Below, in pieces: positions 54,271 to 62,641 of a DNA stretch of 64,000 bases. Made by a program: the position numbers and the translations under genes. Each line of letters opens with the position of its first letter. Positions within the stretch are counted from its first letter, which is position 1. The stretch spans positions 1 through 64,000 of the forward strand of contig NZ_JBHZSG010000017.1 in assembly GCF_043642205.1 (NCBI RefSeq), read 5' to 3'. The stretch is from Thalassotalea_A litorea. Its GTDB lineage: Bacteria > Pseudomonadota > Gammaproteobacteria > Enterobacterales > Alteromonadaceae. The notes beneath the pieces are model-generated. The model saw only the letters and a list, made by a program, of their open reading frames with translations, was not told the origin of the DNA and did not search any database.

Positions 54271-56091
54271 ATGATTAAATCGATATTTAAGTGGTTGGGT
54301 TTGTTGTTGCTCATAATCATCGTTTTGGCGGGCAGTTTTGCTGCCCATGAATGGTATGCAAAAAAGCCGTTCACGTTTCGGGCGTATCTTGACCGCGCGA
54401 TGATCAAAATGGCCTTTTCAGATCCAGAAACCCTGACCTCTCTGGGTTTTTTAGAAAGCGTTGGTATTAAGGGCCACAATGCGCACCTCGATGATGTGGA
54501 CCCGAAAAACTCAGAGCAGATGTTCGAAGAATTAAAGGTTTTTCGTGCGGGGCTTAATCAATATGACGATGCAGACTTAGACCGTCAGCAAAAAATGTCG
54601 AAACAAATTGCCATCTATTTGATGGATCTTGCTGCTGAGGCGGAACCATTTAAATATCACTATTATCCCGCCAATCAACTATTTGGCATTCAAAATGGCT
54701 TTCCTAGCTTTATGGAAGCATCGCATCAGGTACACACACTGGAAGATGCACAAAACTACAATTCTCGGTTAAGCGAGTTACCCCGTAAATTCGAACAGTA
54801 CTTGGTTGATTTAAAAATCCGCGAAGACAAGGGCATTATTCCACCACGTTTTGTTATCGACCGCATCCTGGAAGAAATGCAGGGCTTTATCGATACACCA
54901 GCGAAAGAAAATATTCTCTATACATCTTTGGTAACCAAACTCGAAGCTGCAGAAGAGATTAATGCCGAGCAACAACAAACGGTATTAATTGACAGTGAGA
55001 CGCTGATTAATGAATCGGTTTATCCAGCCTATCAGGGATTTATTGATTATTTTACCGAACTGGCTCCAAAAGCGGGTACTGATGACGGCTACTGGCACCT
55101 TCCCAACGGTGATGAGGCATATAAATTAGCGCTAAAATTATTTACCACCACCGATTATAGCGCCGAATATATCCATACCTTGGGTTTAGAAGAAGTCGCC
55201 CGTATCCAGAGTGAAATGATGGCAATTTTCGCCGAATTAGGTGTAGATACCTCGGCAGGTTATACCGCGGCAATGGCGGAATTTTCCGCTCAGGATAAGT
55301 TCTATTACGAAGATAGCGATGCTGGCCGCGCGCAAATACTCAAAGATTATCAGACCATTCTCGATGAAATTGATGCCGGGCTCGATGGTGCGTTTAATAT
55401 TCGTCCCAAAGCGGGCATGGAAGTGGTTCGCATTCCAGAGTTTAAAGAAAAAACCTCGCCAGGCGCCTATTACCAGCAACCCGCATTAGATGGCTCACGT
55501 CCGGGGCGTTTTTTCGCTAATCTTTATGATATTAAAGCGACCCCTAAATTTGGTATGCGCACTCTCGCCTATCATGAAGGTATTCCAGGTCATCACTTCC
55601 AAATCGCCATCGCCATGGAACTAGAAGGTATGCCGTTCCTGCGTCGCTTCGCACCTTTTACCGCATACACCGAAGGTTGGGCGCTATATTCCGAGCAGGT
55701 GGCCTGGGAACAGGGCTTTCAAGAAAATCCGGAAGATAACATTGGCCGCTTGACCGCTGAATTATTTCGGGCGGTGCGCTTAGTTGTCGATACCGGTATT
55801 CACCATAAGCGCTGGACCCGCGAGCAGGGCATTGAATATATGGCAAATAATACCGGCATGGCAGAGCGCGATGTGGTTGCCGAAATTGAACGTTATATCG
55901 TAATGCCGGGTCAGGCAACCGCATATAAAGTGGGCATGATCAAAATTTTAGAATTGAGACAAAGAGCCATGGATGAACTTGGCGATAAATTTGATATTCG
56001 CGACTTCCATGACGCGGTACTGAAAAACGGCGCAGTACCCTTGAGTATGCTGGAAGAGATTATCGATAATTATATTGAAACTTATAGATAG
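54271..56091 (+). CDS. DUF885 family (HExxH-type) metallopeptidase-like protein
   Basis: A 606-residue protein anchored or exported by an N-terminal hydrophobic helix (WLGLLLLIIIVLAGSFAA, residues 8-25). The DUF885 domain carries PSGAYY-like SPGAYYQQPALDGSRPG and the zinc-binding segment LAYHEGIPGHHFQI near residue 435, followed by TAYTEGWALYSEQVAWE with the third ligand Glu. The final part has TGIHHKRWTREQGIEYM and MPGQATAYKVGMIKILELR. The family comprises probable carboxypeptidase-like zinc enzymes. AAAGGGAATCGAC precedes the ATG. Confidence 0.88.
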   Translation: MIKSIFKWLGLLLLIIIVLAGSFAAHEWYAKKPFTFRAYLDRAMIKMAFSDPETLTSLGFLESVGIKGHNAHLDDVDPKNSEQMFEELKVFRAGLNQYDDADLDRQQKMSKQIAIYLMDLAAEAEPFKYHYYPANQLFGIQNGFPSFMEASHQVHTLEDAQNYNSRLSELPRKFEQYLVDLKIREDKGIIPPRFVIDRILEEMQGFIDTPAKENILYTSLVTKLEAAEEINAEQQQTVLIDSETLINESVYPAYQGFIDYFTELAPKAGTDDGYWHLPNGDEAYKLALKLFTTTDYSAEYIHTLGLEEVARIQSEMMAIFAELGVDTSAGYTAAMAEFSAQDKFYYEDSDAGRAQILKDYQTILDEIDAGLDGAFNIRPKAGMEVVRIPEFKEKTSPGAYYQQPALDGSRPGRFFANLYDIKATPKFGMRTLAYHEGIPGHHFQIAIAMELEGMPFLRRFAPFTAYTEGWALYSEQVAWEQGFQENPEDNIGRLTAELFRAVRLVVDTGIHHKRWTREQGIEYMANNTGMAERDVVAEIERYIVMPGQATAYKVGMIKILELRQRAMDELGDKFDIRDFHDAVLKNGAVPLSMLEEIIDNYIETYR

Positions 56092-56154
56092 GGGCAAGAT
56101 TTCAGGGCTCACGTGTCAGTAAGCTGGTATCAGGCAGAGTTAACATTCGGCCTG

Positions 56155-56203
56155 ACACCTTTGTCACCTTTGTCACCTTTGACACCTTCCTGTCCTTTGA
56201 CAC
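56155..56203. repeat. Short tandem repeats of the connector sequence
   Basis: About five 9-bp units read TCACCTTTG or ACACCTTTG, including three TGTCACC. This contains the connector core of the hairpin arrays, but without hairpins between. Confidence 0.75.
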
Positions 56204-56209
56204 ATAGAA

Positions 56210-56236
56210 ACAAAAATGCCCGCTGCGCGGGCATTT
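56210..56236 (-). terminator. Intrinsic terminator of the PEP-CTERM gene
   Basis: On the minus strand AATGCCCGC and GCGGGCATT close a 3-nt loop and are followed by TTTTTG-like T-rich sequence. It starts about 23 bp past the stop. Confidence 0.85.
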
Positions 56237-56258
56237 GTATCAGCTTAATTTATAGCAA

Positions 56259-56924
56259 TTACTTACGAAAGCGCGTCAAACCAAGTAAGCCTAAACCTAG
56301 CATTAACATAGTCGTAGGCTCTGGTACTTCATTTGGTGGTGTACCTGGTACGGTCATAACTGTTACCGATTCCAGATAACCGCTAAAGTCGGTACAACCG
56401 CCAGTTCCGCCTCTTGGCTGTCGGCATTGTGGAACTCGTAAGGCAAAACCATCACCACTTAGACCAGTAAACGTAGATTCACCATTTGTATCAAAATCCA
56501 TGGCGGAAAAATAATTACCATTGACGCTAAAAATGCCACCTGGAACGGTTTCAGTATGATTACCATTAAGCTCTAAACTAATTAGCATTACCGGCACATC
56601 GAAGGCCAAATGCAACAATTCACCAACTGACCAGTTATCACCATTCGGATCACCATTCACACCTAAACCAGCAGTATCGGGAGCAAGATCCTGGATCACT
56701 TCACCATGGCTTCGAACAAGTAAGTCGACAGAGTCACAGACAAAAGTTAAACCTCCGTCTCTACCTGGGGCGCCTAACTTATCCCGAGAGCCTTCATCAA
56801 ATACAAATTGAATTTTTCCGTCAGGGGCTGCACACACACTAACACCCGGTGTGGATGCCGCAATAGATTGATGGCTGAATAATAAAGCGATTAAGGCTAA
56901 ACCGCCTTTGAAGAGATATTTCAT
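56259..56924 (-). CDS. PEP-CTERM sorting-domain protein
   Basis: A 221-residue exported protein. A signal peptide ends near HQSIAAS. The mature part is beta-rich, with VSVCAAPDGKIQFVFDEGS and DFDTNGESTFTGLSGDGFALRVP, and four or five cysteines. The C-terminus is a PEP-CTERM signal: NEVPEPTTMLMLGLGLLGL followed by RFRK. In organisms that have it, exosortase (EpsH/XrtA-type) cleaves this signal; no exosortase gene is in this window. The function of the protein is unknown; such proteins are often exported with exopolysaccharide. It is a single-gene unit. Confidence 0.88.
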   Translation of the reverse strand: MKYLFKGGLALIALLFSHQSIAASTPGVSVCAAPDGKIQFVFDEGSRDKLGAPGRDGGLTFVCDSVDLLVRSHGEVIQDLAPDTAGLGVNGDPNGDNWSVGELLHLAFDVPVMLISLELNGNHTETVPGGIFSVNGNYFSAMDFDTNGESTFTGLSGDGFALRVPQCRQPRGGTGGCTDFSGYLESVTVMTVPGTPPNEVPEPTTMLMLGLGLLGLTRFRK

Positions 56925-57166
56925 GTTTCGTTTCCTTGTTAAATATTTTATTAGTATTCTTTGCTTTAATAATTCTCCGTAATACTTTCCATTTAAAGCG
57001 ATAACGTTAATGCAATTACTGCGCCACCTAATTGCATTTCTCGAATGAGATGCAGCCCCCCAAGCAATTCAAGGCCTGCAGCCTAAAAAAAATTGATTTA
57101 ACAGTTGTGGTTTTAAACATAATCAACGAGCAACAAGGGAAAATGTAAAAAATGCTGACGCTACGC

Positions 57167-57206
57167 TGTTTGTCTGTTTGTCTGTTTGTCTGTTTGTCTG
57201 TTTGTT
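57167..57206. repeat. Octanucleotide tandem repeat
   Basis: About five copies of TGTTTGTC lie 240 bp upstream of the PEP-CTERM start and 420 bp upstream of the channel gene. Exact short repeats like this can change copy number by slippage. Confidence 0.85.
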
Positions 57207-57252
57207 TATTAAAGCCTCTGCCACTATGCGCTGTCGATACACTTTCACACGA

Positions 57253-57529
57253 ATACCAATCACATTAAATTATTGCTCACTCAGTGAAAATTTTAAGGCT
57301 TTTAGAAAAGGCTTTGATTGCAGAGAATGGTTATTCCACTATCTCAAAATCGGTCAAAATCAGTAACGCAGGATAAACGCCTTTAGTACTCACCCGTAGG
57401 GCGTTAGTGAGAGGACCATTTCCTGCCCTATATTTCATTAATATAGAATGACTATATCAATAAAATCTGTGTTGTAACTGAACCTCGGCCCTAACTCTGA
57501 GTTGTGCACAAACTTAGTGGGATTGGTAT
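57253..57529 (-). mobile_element. MITE-like element, full copy (upstream of the channel operon)
   Basis: A 277-bp non-coding element with inverted ends ATACCAATCACATTA and TTAGTGGGATTGGTAT. The body matches the 61593 copy in reverse orientation throughout. It ends 95 bp before the channel gene start, so it may supply or break promoter sequence. No target duplication is clear. Confidence 0.88.
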
Positions 57530-57624
57530 AAGCGAGCCTGCTACTTTACTTCCACACTGGCGCTGATATGATATCCGCAATTTATTGCCACATTAATTCG
57601 ACGTTGTCCCTTAAATAATTTTGG

Positions 57625-58695
57625 ATGACAACAAGGAAGCACAATAAACGCGTGTCGATTTTTCTCCGATTAAAACAACTTTTCCTGCGTCAGTTATTGC
57701 ACCTCCCATGGCAAGGCGTGGTGCTATTAACACTATCCTACATTGGTGTTAGCTATAGTTTGCTAGTCGCCAGTGGTGAGCATGATCTGGTCAGCCAGGA
57801 TAACTTTATTTATTATTTGATGGTCACCGCATCTACCGTAGGTTATGGTGATTTATCTCCGCAAACGGTAACGGGAAAGTACGTTGTCTCGTTATTTGTG
57901 ATCCCGGCAGGATTAAGCCTGTTTGGTTTGTTAATTGGTCGGGTAATAGGCTTTTTCTCAGACCAATGGCGAAAAGGAGTGAAAGGCTTGAAAACACTTA
58001 ATTTTGATAACCATATTTTGGTTATAGGCTGGAATGAAGCCCGCACCATGCAGTTATTAAAGCTGCTCAAGCGAGAAATGGATTATCACAGTGACAAACA
58101 ACACATCGCACTTTGTGTGCGAGCGGATATCGAAAACCCGCAACCGGATGACATTGGTTTTGTCAAAGTATTGAATTTCACCAGTGACGAAGAAATGGAT
58201 CGCGCAGGCATTAGCACGGCCAGCTGTATCGTGATTGATACCCAGGATGACGATGTCACCATGACAACTGCTTTATATTGCGCCTCTAAAAACCCCAAAG
58301 CCCATACCATAGCCTATTTTCAGGATGACCAATTGGGCAAATTATTAAAGCAACATTGTCCGAATATCGAATGTATGCCAAGTGTTGGGGTTGAGCTAAT
58401 TGCCAAATCCGCAGTCGACCCGGGCTCGAGTCTTTTGCATCATCAATTATTGGATGTGGGCCAGGGAATGACGCAATATTCGTTAACCTATCAAGGCAAC
58501 GATACCCTGACCGTTGCTGACATTTTTCTGGCGTTAAAGAAGCACTATCAGGCCACCTTAATTGGCATATCTCCCAATGGTTACGATTCTTTGGAATTAA
58601 ATCCGCAATTAGAGCAAACTGTCGCGCCACACAGTACGCTGTATTACATTGCCGACGAGCGACTTAATAATATTGACTGGAATGTATTTAAATAA
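57625..58695 (+). CDS. TrkA-type potassium channel protein
   Basis: A 356-residue inner-membrane ion channel. Two membrane helices flank a pore loop with the K+ filter TASTVGYGDLSP near residues 70-82. A third hydrophobic segment (YVVSLFVIPAGLSLFGLLIGRVIGFF) leads into a cytoplasmic RCK-type Rossmann domain starting NHILVIGWNEARTMQLLKLL at about 130. The domain continues with TSDEEMDRAGIS and ends with a smaller C-terminal lobe. It is the first gene of a five-gene operon; its TAATG overlaps the DUF2491 start by 1 bp. A GTG ten codons in is a less likely start. Confidence 0.9.
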   Translation: MTTRKHNKRVSIFLRLKQLFLRQLLHLPWQGVVLLTLSYIGVSYSLLVASGEHDLVSQDNFIYYLMVTASTVGYGDLSPQTVTGKYVVSLFVIPAGLSLFGLLIGRVIGFFSDQWRKGVKGLKTLNFDNHILVIGWNEARTMQLLKLLKREMDYHSDKQHIALCVRADIENPQPDDIGFVKVLNFTSDEEMDRAGISTASCIVIDTQDDDVTMTTALYCASKNPKAHTIAYFQDDQLGKLLKQHCPNIECMPSVGVELIAKSAVDPGSSLLHHQLLDVGQGMTQYSLTYQGNDTLTVADIFLALKKHYQATLIGISPNGYDSLELNPQLEQTVAPHSTLYYIADERLNNIDWNVFK

Positions 58696-59336
58696 TGTTT
58701 AACTGGTTTAAGAAAAAAAATCCCAAGATTGAAGATAAAGCGCCGGAAATATTAGGTTTGCGATTAGGCGGTGCCTTTGATTTAGACACGGTAAAAATGA
58801 CGTTTATCGAACCGGAACTGATTATTGATGGCGCTGCAAACACCCAGTTTATTGAAGCCGTTGGTTTGGTGCAACTCGACCCACAAACCACGGTACTGCG
58901 TTATTACACCGATGATGAGGGTTATATTCAAATCCTGGTTCGCGGTGAACTCAAAGATGAAAACGTTGAAGACGTAAAATTGATGTATTTTTACGAAACC
59001 AAAGGCATTGCCAACGGAAGAGACTGGAACAATGCACTGGAACGGGATATCAGTCGGCCTGAACTTTATTTACAAGGGCACACCTTCCAACGGGTATGGC
59101 AAACAAGTGGGGATACCTCGCCGCCTGTTGCTATGACCGAGAAAACCTATGCCAAAGACGGCACGATAAGTGAAACGGATCAGTTTGCGATGCTATACGA
59201 GCGTCAGTTTGGCCCCGAAAAATTTGAATACGCCATGCTGATAGGTGAAGAAAAAATAATTAATAATCAACACGATAGGTATCTGGTAACCGTTACCGGA
59301 TTTGATTTACAACCATCTGATATTTATATCATTTAG
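58695..59336 (+). CDS. yjfK: DUF2491 protein (YjfK-like)
   Basis: A 213-residue soluble protein of the DUF2491 family. Family-like segments are LGLRLGGAFDLDTVKMTFIEPELII near residue 22 and EGYIQILVRGELKDENVEDVKLMYFYE near 75-100, followed by RPELYLQGHTFQRVW and RYLVTVTGFDLQPSD. The function is unknown; E. coli yjfK lies in the yjfIJKLMC operon. Here the gene is translationally coupled to the channel gene and 18 bp upstream of yjfL. Confidence 0.85.
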   Translation: MFNWFKKKNPKIEDKAPEILGLRLGGAFDLDTVKMTFIEPELIIDGAANTQFIEAVGLVQLDPQTTVLRYYTDDEGYIQILVRGELKDENVEDVKLMYFYETKGIANGRDWNNALERDISRPELYLQGHTFQRVWQTSGDTSPPVAMTEKTYAKDGTISETDQFAMLYERQFGPEKFEYAMLIGEEKIINNQHDRYLVTVTGFDLQPSDIYII

Positions 59337-59354
59337 ACTTTTCAGGATTAACCC

Positions 59355-59771
59355 ATGGAATCTGTTACTCATATACTTGCCGGTCTTGGCAATTTTGCGC
59401 TCTACTTTTTTATCAGCCTTGTTATGTTGGTAGTTTTCAAATGGATTTATGCCTTTGTTACCCCACATGACGAATGGCAACTGGTAAAAGAACAACAAAA
59501 TACCGCAGCGGCTATCGGATTAATGGGAGCCGTTGTCGGTTTTGCCATCGCCCTGGCCGGTGCCATTTCCAATTCAATCGCGTTGCTCGACTTCGTCGTC
59601 TGGGGAATCGTCGCATTGTTTGCTCAAATTCTGGCCTTTGTTATTGTGCGCGTTGTGTTTATGCCAAAAATCGTCGAGCGCATTATTAATAACGAGGTAA
59701 CCGCAGGTATTGTATTAGCCGGAATGTCTGTTGCTGTTGGCTTACTTAACGCCGCCTGTATGACGTATTAG
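59355..59771 (+). CDS. yjfL: DUF350 membrane protein (YjfL-like)
   Basis: A 138-residue inner-membrane protein with four hydrophobic segments: FALYFFISLVMLVVFKWIYAF, AIGLMGAVVGFAIALAGAI, VVWGIVALFAQILAFVIVRVVF and AGIVLAGMSVAVGLLNAACM. The glutamine/asparagine-rich loop KEQQNTAAAIGLMGAVVGFA is the DUF350 hallmark. Function unknown. AGGAT precedes the ATG. It lies between yjfK and yjfM as in E. coli. Confidence 0.88.
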   Translation: MESVTHILAGLGNFALYFFISLVMLVVFKWIYAFVTPHDEWQLVKEQQNTAAAIGLMGAVVGFAIALAGAISNSIALLDFVVWGIVALFAQILAFVIVRVVFMPKIVERIINNEVTAGIVLAGMSVAVGLLNAACMTY

Positions 59772-59794
59772 GTATGCTCAAAAAGGACGATAAT

Positions 59795-60403
59795 ATGAAA
59801 CGTAGTCAATCGATTAATTTGAGCAGGATGCGCAAAGTATCCGCTAGCAAAATTGTTAAACCTCTCGCGGTGGTGGCAGGCGTGTCAACCTTAAGTGCCT
59901 GTGGCAATGATCAAGAAGCCATCGTATATAAAGATTTAGACCACTGTATTGGCAGTAATCCTGAGCTTGAGCAGCAATGCCAAACCGCGTATCAATCAGC
60001 ACTGGATAAAGCTCAGGAAAGTGGCCCTAAATATCCTCGAGAACCTTTATGCGAGGAAGAGTTTGGCAGCGGCCGGTGTTACCAGTACACCATGAATAAT
60101 GGCCAAAACGTGTTTGTGCCATTGATGGCCGGTTTCCTGTTTTCCCAATATATGGATAATCGATATCGCTCCGCGCCACTGTACACCTCTTATAGCTATC
60201 ACTCGCCCTTTTATGGACATTGGTCTTCCGTTGATGGACAAAAATACGGTCGCGCTAAATATGGCAAAACTAAGGTCAGCAACAAAGCGTTTGATAAAAA
60301 ACCTAAGGTCACCCGGACAATTTCCCGAGGCGGCTTTGGTTCTAAAGTAGCGGCGAGCTCCTCATTTAGAGGCAGTTCCTCACGTGGCGGCTGGGGCGGC
60401 TGA
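59795..60403 (+). CDS. yjfM: DUF1190 lipoprotein-like protein (YjfM-like)
   Basis: About 202 residues from the ATG at 59795, which has AAGGA 7 bp ahead; an earlier methionine in the frame lacks such a site. A basic N-terminus precedes a leader with VSTLSACGND, a probable lipobox. The DUF1190 region has CQTAYQSALDKAQESGPKYP, CEEEFGSGRCYQYT and VPLMAGFLFSQYMDNRY. The C-terminus is serine- and glycine-rich. The function is unknown. It is immediately upstream of yjfC and ends in TGATTTTG, with the next start codon only 3 bp away. Confidence 0.85.
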   Translation: MKRSQSINLSRMRKVSASKIVKPLAVVAGVSTLSACGNDQEAIVYKDLDHCIGSNPELEQQCQTAYQSALDKAQESGPKYPREPLCEEEFGSGRCYQYTMNNGQNVFVPLMAGFLFSQYMDNRYRSAPLYTSYSYHSPFYGHWSSVDGQKYGRAKYGKTKVSNKAFDKKPKVTRTISRGGFGSKVAASSSFRGSSSRGGWGG

Positions 60404-60405
60404 TT

Positions 60406-61572
60406 TTGATCCGTTTCCCTACCCCTGAACGCCCTGGCTGGCAGGAAAAAGCCGAACAATTCGGCTTTCATTTTCACACCATGTATGGCGAACCTTATTG
60501 GGATGAGAGTAACTACTATCAATTGACTCTGACACAAGTCGAACACGACCTCGAGCAGCCAACCGAAGATATTCATCAGCTCTGCCTTCAAGCCGTAGAG
60601 CGGGTGCTCAATGACGATGAATTACTTGCCAGGTTTCAGATACCTAAACCATTCTGGACCTGGATCAAGGACTCCTGGCGCAATCAAGATCCTTGTCTGT
60701 ATGCTCGGCTCGACTTAGCCTACAACGGTACTGCACCAGCAAAACTTTATGAAAACAATGCCGACACGCCAACTAGTTTGTATGAATCGGGTTTCTGGCA
60801 ATGGTTATGGCTAGAAGATAAGGTCAATCGCGGTGATATTCTGCGCAGCGCGGATCAGTTTAATAGCCTTCAGGAAAAGTTGATCCACAGATTCGCTCAG
60901 TTAAGAACCCAACATCCAGACGATGTATTGCACTTTGCTTGTTGTCAGGACACCGAGGAAGACCGCGGCACGGTTCAATATTTACAAGATTGTGCCGAAG
61001 AAGCTGGCATTGAGTGCAAGTTTGTTTATATCGAAGATATCGGCCATGGCGAAGGAGATGTGTTCACCGATCTTGACGATCAGGTGATCACCTGGATGTT
61101 TAAACTCTACCCGTGGGAATTTATGCTGCGCGAAGACTACGCGCCTTTGTTATTGAGTGCGAAGGTTAAATGGCTGGAGCCGCCATGGAAAGCAATTGTT
61201 TCGAATAAAGCGATCTTGCCCGTTTTATGGGAGATGTTTCCAGATCATAAAAACCTGCTACCAGCCTATTTTACCGAACAGGAAGCCAGACAGCATTTAA
61301 GCCGCTATGTAAAAAAACCCATTTTCGCCCGAGAAGGGGCCAATGTAAGTATCTTCGAAGACGGTAAAGAGCTGGTAAGCTCAGATGGCCCGTACGGCGA
61401 AGAGGGATTTATCTATCAAGGTTATTATCCGATGCCAAAATTTGGTGATGACTATACGCTTATTGGTTCGTGGTTAGTGGATGAAGTGGCGAGTGGTTTG
61501 TCGATTCGCGAAGACAAGGCGCTTATCACTCAGGATTTGTCTCGGTTTATTCCTCACGTTATTATCGGATAA
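60406..61572 (+). CDS. yjfC: Glutathionylspermidine synthase-like ATP-grasp protein (YjfC-like)
   Basis: A 388-residue ATP-grasp amidoligase of the glutathionylspermidine synthetase C-terminal type, which joins a carboxyl group to an amine using ATP. Signatures are RPGWQEKAEQFGFHFH, GEPYWDESNYYQL, LDLAYNGTAPAKLYENNADTP, YPWEFMLREDY and KPIFAREGANV. The start is a TTG at 60406 with a G-rich stretch upstream; the conserved RFPTPERPGW directly after it supports this start. The final section has SWLVDEVASGLSIRED. There is no N-terminal amidase domain, so it is unlike full bifunctional Gsp. The natural substrate is unknown. Confidence 0.88.
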   Translation: MIRFPTPERPGWQEKAEQFGFHFHTMYGEPYWDESNYYQLTLTQVEHDLEQPTEDIHQLCLQAVERVLNDDELLARFQIPKPFWTWIKDSWRNQDPCLYARLDLAYNGTAPAKLYENNADTPTSLYESGFWQWLWLEDKVNRGDILRSADQFNSLQEKLIHRFAQLRTQHPDDVLHFACCQDTEEDRGTVQYLQDCAEEAGIECKFVYIEDIGHGEGDVFTDLDDQVITWMFKLYPWEFMLREDYAPLLLSAKVKWLEPPWKAIVSNKAILPVLWEMFPDHKNLLPAYFTEQEARQHLSRYVKKPIFAREGANVSIFEDGKELVSSDGPYGEEGFIYQGYYPMPKFGDDYTLIGSWLVDEVASGLSIREDKALITQDLSRFIPHVIIG

Positions 61573-61592
61573 CGTGAGTCTCACCGCATCTT

Positions 61593-61867
61593 ATACCAAT
61601 CCCATTAAGTTTGTGCACAACTCAGAGTTAGGGCAGAGGTTCAGTTACAACATAGATTTCGTTGATATAGTTATTCTATATTAATGAAATATAGGGCAAT
61701 AAATGGGCCTCTCACTAACTCCCTACGGGTGAGTTTTAAAGGCATTTATCCTGCGTTACTGATTTTGGCTGTTTTTGAGAGCGGAATAACCATTCTTTGC
61801 AATCAAAGCCTTGTCTAAAAGCCTTTAAATTCTCACTGAGTGAGCAATAATTTAATGGGATTGGTAT
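61593..61867 (+). mobile_element. MITE-like element, full copy (downstream of the channel operon)
   Basis: A 275-bp non-coding element with ends ATACCAATCCCATTAA and TTAATGGGATTGGTAT, a 16-bp perfect inverted repeat. It lies 20 bp past the yjfC stop and in the opposite orientation to the copy upstream of the operon. The 176 bp up to the GAF gene have no other gene. Confidence 0.9.
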
Positions 61868-62043
61868 TATTTTATCACCTGCAATGCAATTTGATTGTTA
61901 GTTGAGAGCATATCAAGTGCAAACGCGTTGAATGCAAAGGGATGCGCTCGTGGTGGAAATCCTGTTTTTTTACTGATATCCAAAATGCCGTCTATCTTTA
62001 AGTCAAGCTCAGCACTTCTAATCAATAATCGGTGATTTTCGGT

Positions 62044-62505
62044 ATGTATCCTCAGGATTTCAAATCTCTTTGTAACGACATATTAAAAGAAGGACGCCAA
62101 CGACTGGTGATGAGCATGGGTATCGTCAGTCATATCCACGATGAACGCTATAAAATTGTCGCAATTTCTTCTCTAACCGGTGTTTTTGTCGCGGGAGAAG
62201 ATTTCCCCTTGAAAGATACCCATTGTCGCGACGTTTACGAACAACAAAAAACCATCGCACTCACCCAAATAGATGATATTCCTGGACTTCAACTTCACCC
62301 CCTATATGACAGCCTTGCGCTAGAGGCATATATATCTTCACCGATTATTGTCGACAACAACGTCTGGGGGACGGTAAATTTTAGCTGCATGCAAGTTCGA
62401 GAAAAACCATTCTCTGACAGTGACATTGAGTTTGTAGAAAATTCGGCAAGTTCAATTGCAAATGAACTTATCAGTTTTTCCAAGCCGATAATAATTAACT
62501 GCTAA
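62044..62505 (+). CDS. GAF domain protein
   Basis: A 153-residue soluble protein made of one GAF domain. The ATG at 62044 is chosen because GGTGA lies 8 bp ahead; a GTG four codons earlier is in frame. The domain has GIVSHIHDERYKIVAISS, then FPLKDTHCRDVYEQQKTIAL and SPIIVDNNVWGTVNFSCMQ, the pattern of small-molecule sensing GAF proteins such as those paired with diguanylate cyclases or free methionine sulfoxide reductases. No effector domain is attached and no catalytic cysteine triad is obvious. It probably senses a ligand, or serves in trans. Confidence 0.82.
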   Translation: MYPQDFKSLCNDILKEGRQRLVMSMGIVSHIHDERYKIVAISSLTGVFVAGEDFPLKDTHCRDVYEQQKTIALTQIDDIPGLQLHPLYDSLALEAYISSPIIVDNNVWGTVNFSCMQVREKPFSDSDIEFVENSASSIANELISFSKPIIINC

Positions 62506-62641
62506 AGATTCCACTTCGCTTTTATGCTCCGCGCGGTTAACACGGCCTGTTGCTATTCCTGTGTTTAAAACATTCCTTCCTTTACAACATTCCTCCTTCC
62601 ACGTAGGCTGTTTCGCACAAACTACCAATAAAGCCTGATGC

